NCBI GenBank assembly: GCA_028689195.1
Contig: JAQTWR010000235.1
Location: 1 to 5,160, forward strand
Reading direction: 5' to 3'
Length of the DNA stretch: 5,160 bases
Origin: Anaerolineales bacterium
GTDB lineage: Bacteria; Chloroflexota; Anaerolineae; Anaerolineales; Villigracilaceae
Within the stretch, counting starts at the first letter, position 1; every line of letters begins with the position of its first letter. A program made the translations under genes and the position numbers. This document shows, one piece after another, positions 3,453-5,160 of this stretch. A model generated the notes under the pieces. It made no database searches. It worked only from the letters and a program-made list of their open reading frames with translations, and was not told the origin of the DNA.

Positions 3453-5160
3453 ATGGCTACTACGAAAAAGAAAGAAACAAAGAAGAAAGTAACTGCAAAA
3501 AAATCAACGGCGAAGGCGATCAAGCCCGCGGCGAAGAAAGTTGCGGTAAAAAAGGTTGTTAAAACAGTCAAGCCTGCAGCAAAAAAAGTCGCGGTAAAAA
3601 AGACCGTTAAAGCGGTCAAACCTGCGGTGAAAAAGCCTGTAGCAAAAAAAGTTGCGACTCTAAAAAAAGAACGCAAGCCGCGCGCGATTCAAGTCGCGGC
3701 GACAAAGGCAATCGAGCCTGTCAAAAAAATGGCGGTGATGATTCCGCCTTCTCCGCACAGGGAAATTGTCCCCAAGACAGAACCGACCAAATCTATTGTG
3801 CCCGTCAAAGAAGAGCCAAAGGCGATTGCGCCAGTAAAGGAAAAAATGGAAGAGAAACCGCAGGGAAAAGATAAGTCTTATAACCCGCAAGCCATGGAGA
3901 AAAAATGGCAGCAGAAATGGGAAGCGGATAAGTTATATCGCTCGGTGATTGATCGCAGCAAAAAGAAGCATTACGCGCTGACCATGCTGCCCTACCCCAG
4001 CGGCGACCTGCACATCGGTCACTGGTACGCGATGACTCCCTCTGATGCGCGCGCGCGCTATATGCGCATGAAGGGCTACAACGTGTTGTTCCCCATGGGC
4101 TTCGACGCGTTCGGTCTGCCTGCGGAGAACGCCGCCATCAGAGACGGCGTACATCCCATGACGCGCACCTTCCAAAACATCGAGCGGATGCGCAAGCAGA
4201 TGCGCTCGATGGGCGCGATGTTCGATTGGGAACGCGAGGCGGTTTCCGCTTCGCCCGAATATTACAAATGGACGGAATGGTTCTTCATCCAATTGTACAA
4301 GCAGGGATTGGCGTACCGCAAAATGTCGGCTGTGGACTGGTGTCCAAAGTGCAATACAACTTTGGCGCGCGAGCAGGTTTGGGGCGACGACCGTCACTGC
4401 GAAAGATGCAATACGCCCGTCATTAAAAAGAATTTGAATCAGTGGTTTTTCAAGGCAACCCAATACGCCGACGAGTTGTTAAACTTCGACGATATGGACT
4501 GGCCCCAAACGGTGAAGACCCTGCAAACAAATTGGATTGACAGAAGCGAGGGCGCGGAGGTCAAGTTTTCAGTTGACAGTAATCCCCCTTCGGGGACTTC
4601 GCAGTTATCAGTAGATGAGTCGTCGGTCACGATTTTCACGACTCGCCCGGATACGCTGTGGGGAGCGACGTTCATGGTCTTCTCGCCGGAACATCCGCTG
4701 GTGGATACGATTACAACGGACGAGTATAAATCTGCGGTCGAGGAATATAAAGCGCAAGCGGCGCGGCAGTCGGAGATTCAGCGCGGCGCGGTAGATAAAG
4801 AAAAGACGGGCGTATTTACCGGCGCGTACGCGATCAATCCTGTAAATCAAAAACGCATCCCGATTTGGATCGCGGATTATGTGATGATGAGTTACGGCAC
4901 AGGCGCGATTATGGCTGTCCCCGCGCATGACGAGCGCGATTTTGCGTTTGCGAAAAAATACGACCTGCCCATCATTGAAGTGATTCGACCTGAAGGTCAG
5001 AGCGAAGAAGGCGCATTAGAGTCCGCGTATGTTGGCGCGGGCGTGATGGTCAACTCAGATCAATTCGACGGGACGAAGGTAAATACTGAAAAGGGAAGAA
5101 AGAATCCCAGCATCGCGGCGGTGATTGACTGGCTGCAAGGTCAGGGCGTCGGCAAGGAAG
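3453..5160 (+). CDS. leuS: Leucyl-tRNA synthetase with a lysine-rich N-terminal extension (3' end cut by window)
   Basis: It charges tRNA-Leu with leucine in the cytoplasm. The frame is open for 569 codons to the window end. The class I core begins near SYNP (residues 142-145) and shows MLPYPSG with the HIGH motif at 187-190, and GFDAFGLPAENAA. A zinc knuckle has cysteines 297, 300, 316 and 319. RSEG (364-367) leads into the CP1 editing domain, with TTRPDTLWG (396-404) and YGTGAIMAVPAHDERD (about 481-496). KMSKS, the anticodon-binding domain and the C terminus lie outside. Compared with E. coli LeuRS, residues 1-138 are extra: Lys/Ala/Pro-rich, repetitive, presumably disordered and basic. About 11 residues are also inserted at 373-389. 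GAGG (3444-3447) supports ATG 3453. M132 at 3846, preceded by AAAGGA (3836-3841), would give a normal-length enzyme and could be an alternative start. Expression is T-box controlled. Confidence 0.95.
   Translation, partial: MATTKKKETKKKVTAKKSTAKAIKPAAKKVAVKKVVKTVKPAAKKVAVKKTVKAVKPAVKKPVAKKVATLKKERKPRAIQVAATKAIEPVKKMAVMIPPSPHREIVPKTEPTKSIVPVKEEPKAIAPVKEKMEEKPQGKDKSYNPQAMEKKWQQKWEADKLYRSVIDRSKKKHYALTMLPYPSGDLHIGHWYAMTPSDARARYMRMKGYNVLFPMGFDAFGLPAENAAIRDGVHPMTRTFQNIERMRKQMRSMGAMFDWEREAVSASPEYYKWTEWFFIQLYKQGLAYRKMSAVDWCPKCNTTLAREQVWGDDRHCERCNTPVIKKNLNQWFFKATQYADELLNFDDMDWPQTVKTLQTNWIDRSEGAEVKFSVDSNPPSGTSQLSVDESSVTIFTTRPDTLWGATFMVFSPEHPLVDTITTDEYKSAVEEYKAQAARQSEIQRGAVDKEKTGVFTGAYAINPVNQKRIPIWIADYVMMSYGTGAIMAVPAHDERDFAFAKKYDLPIIEVIRPEGQSEEGALESAYVGAGVMVNSDQFDGTKVNTEKGRKNPSIAAVIDWLQGQGVGKE
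3525..3668 (+). repeat. 48-bp coding repeat in the LeuRS N-terminal extension
   Basis: Residues 25-40 (PAAKKVAVKKVVKTVK) and 41-56 (PAAKKVAVKKTVKAVK) match at 14 of 16 positions. A third, degenerate unit covers 57-72. The DNA units are 48 bp and differ mostly at third codon positions and by a few substitutions, so the protein repeat seems maintained rather than newly copied. The sequence resembles PAKK-type tails of histone H1-like bacterial proteins and is strongly positive, which suggests nucleic-acid contact. That role is inferred from composition only. Confidence 0.8.
4569..4619 (+). repeat. Repeat-like insertion within leuS next to the editing domain
   Basis: Between RSEG and TTRPDT this LeuRS is about 11 residues longer than the E. 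coli enzyme. The extra DNA contains a 12-nt imperfect direct repeat (CAGTTGACAGTA at 4570-4581, CAGTTATCAGTA at 4602-4613; 10 of 12 match). These flank a perfect hairpin, TCCCC-CTTC-GGGGA (4583-4596). The repeats are 32 bases apart, not a multiple of three, so they are read in different frames. That suggests a DNA-level origin, such as insertion of a small intergenic-type repeat, not a protein repeat. The frame stays open, and the site is probably a surface loop. Confidence 0.55.

Noticed and set aside
3422..3890. Two - strand open frames rich in Phe, Thr and Ala
   Set aside because: These are the complement of the Lys-rich leuS tail: AAA/AAG codons read backwards give Phe and Leu. They carry no start signals.

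Overview
The window reads as an ordinary bacterial chromosomal segment with moderately high GC and many GCG/CGC codons. Likely source: an Anaerolineae-like member of the Chloroflexota. This is an impression from codon style, T-box control of leuS, small AAGTTTGAAAG-type intergenic repeats and a fungal/archaeal-type aspartate-semialdehyde dehydrogenase; no phylogenetic marker was tested.

Layout, all on the + strand. Positions 1-276 hold a sigma70-type promoter (TTGACC-N17-TAGAAT) and what looks like a complete ribosome-mediated attenuator: a 19- or 28-codon leader peptide with three consecutive Thr codons, a protector hairpin, an antiterminator and a U-tailed terminator. Next come lysC/thrA-type aspartate kinase (277-1719) and asd (1792-2853), the first two enzymes of the aspartate pathway to Thr, Met and Lys. 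They are separated by a 66-bp inverted-repeat element that also supplies the kinase stop codon. Six bases after asd a second strong promoter (TTGACA-N17-TAGAAT) drives two tandem alanine tRNA genes, anticodons CGC and GGC, both with G3-U70.

After an 18-bp perfect palindrome, a T-box riboswitch (about 3121-3398; specifier probably CUC) precedes leuS, which starts at 3453 and runs off the window end. The encoded leucyl-tRNA synthetase carries about 138 extra N-terminal residues, rich in Lys, Ala and Pro, with a 16-residue repeat. It also has an insertion of about 11 residues next to its editing domain.

The theme is RNA-level amino-acid sensing. The aspartate pathway is apparently controlled by translation of Thr codons, with Thr feedback also predicted on the kinase. 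leuS is controlled by uncharged tRNA-Leu. I found no wholly unknown system. The most notable points are the Thr attenuator, the repeat family that has entered both the lysC-asd junction and the T-box, and the LeuRS tail.
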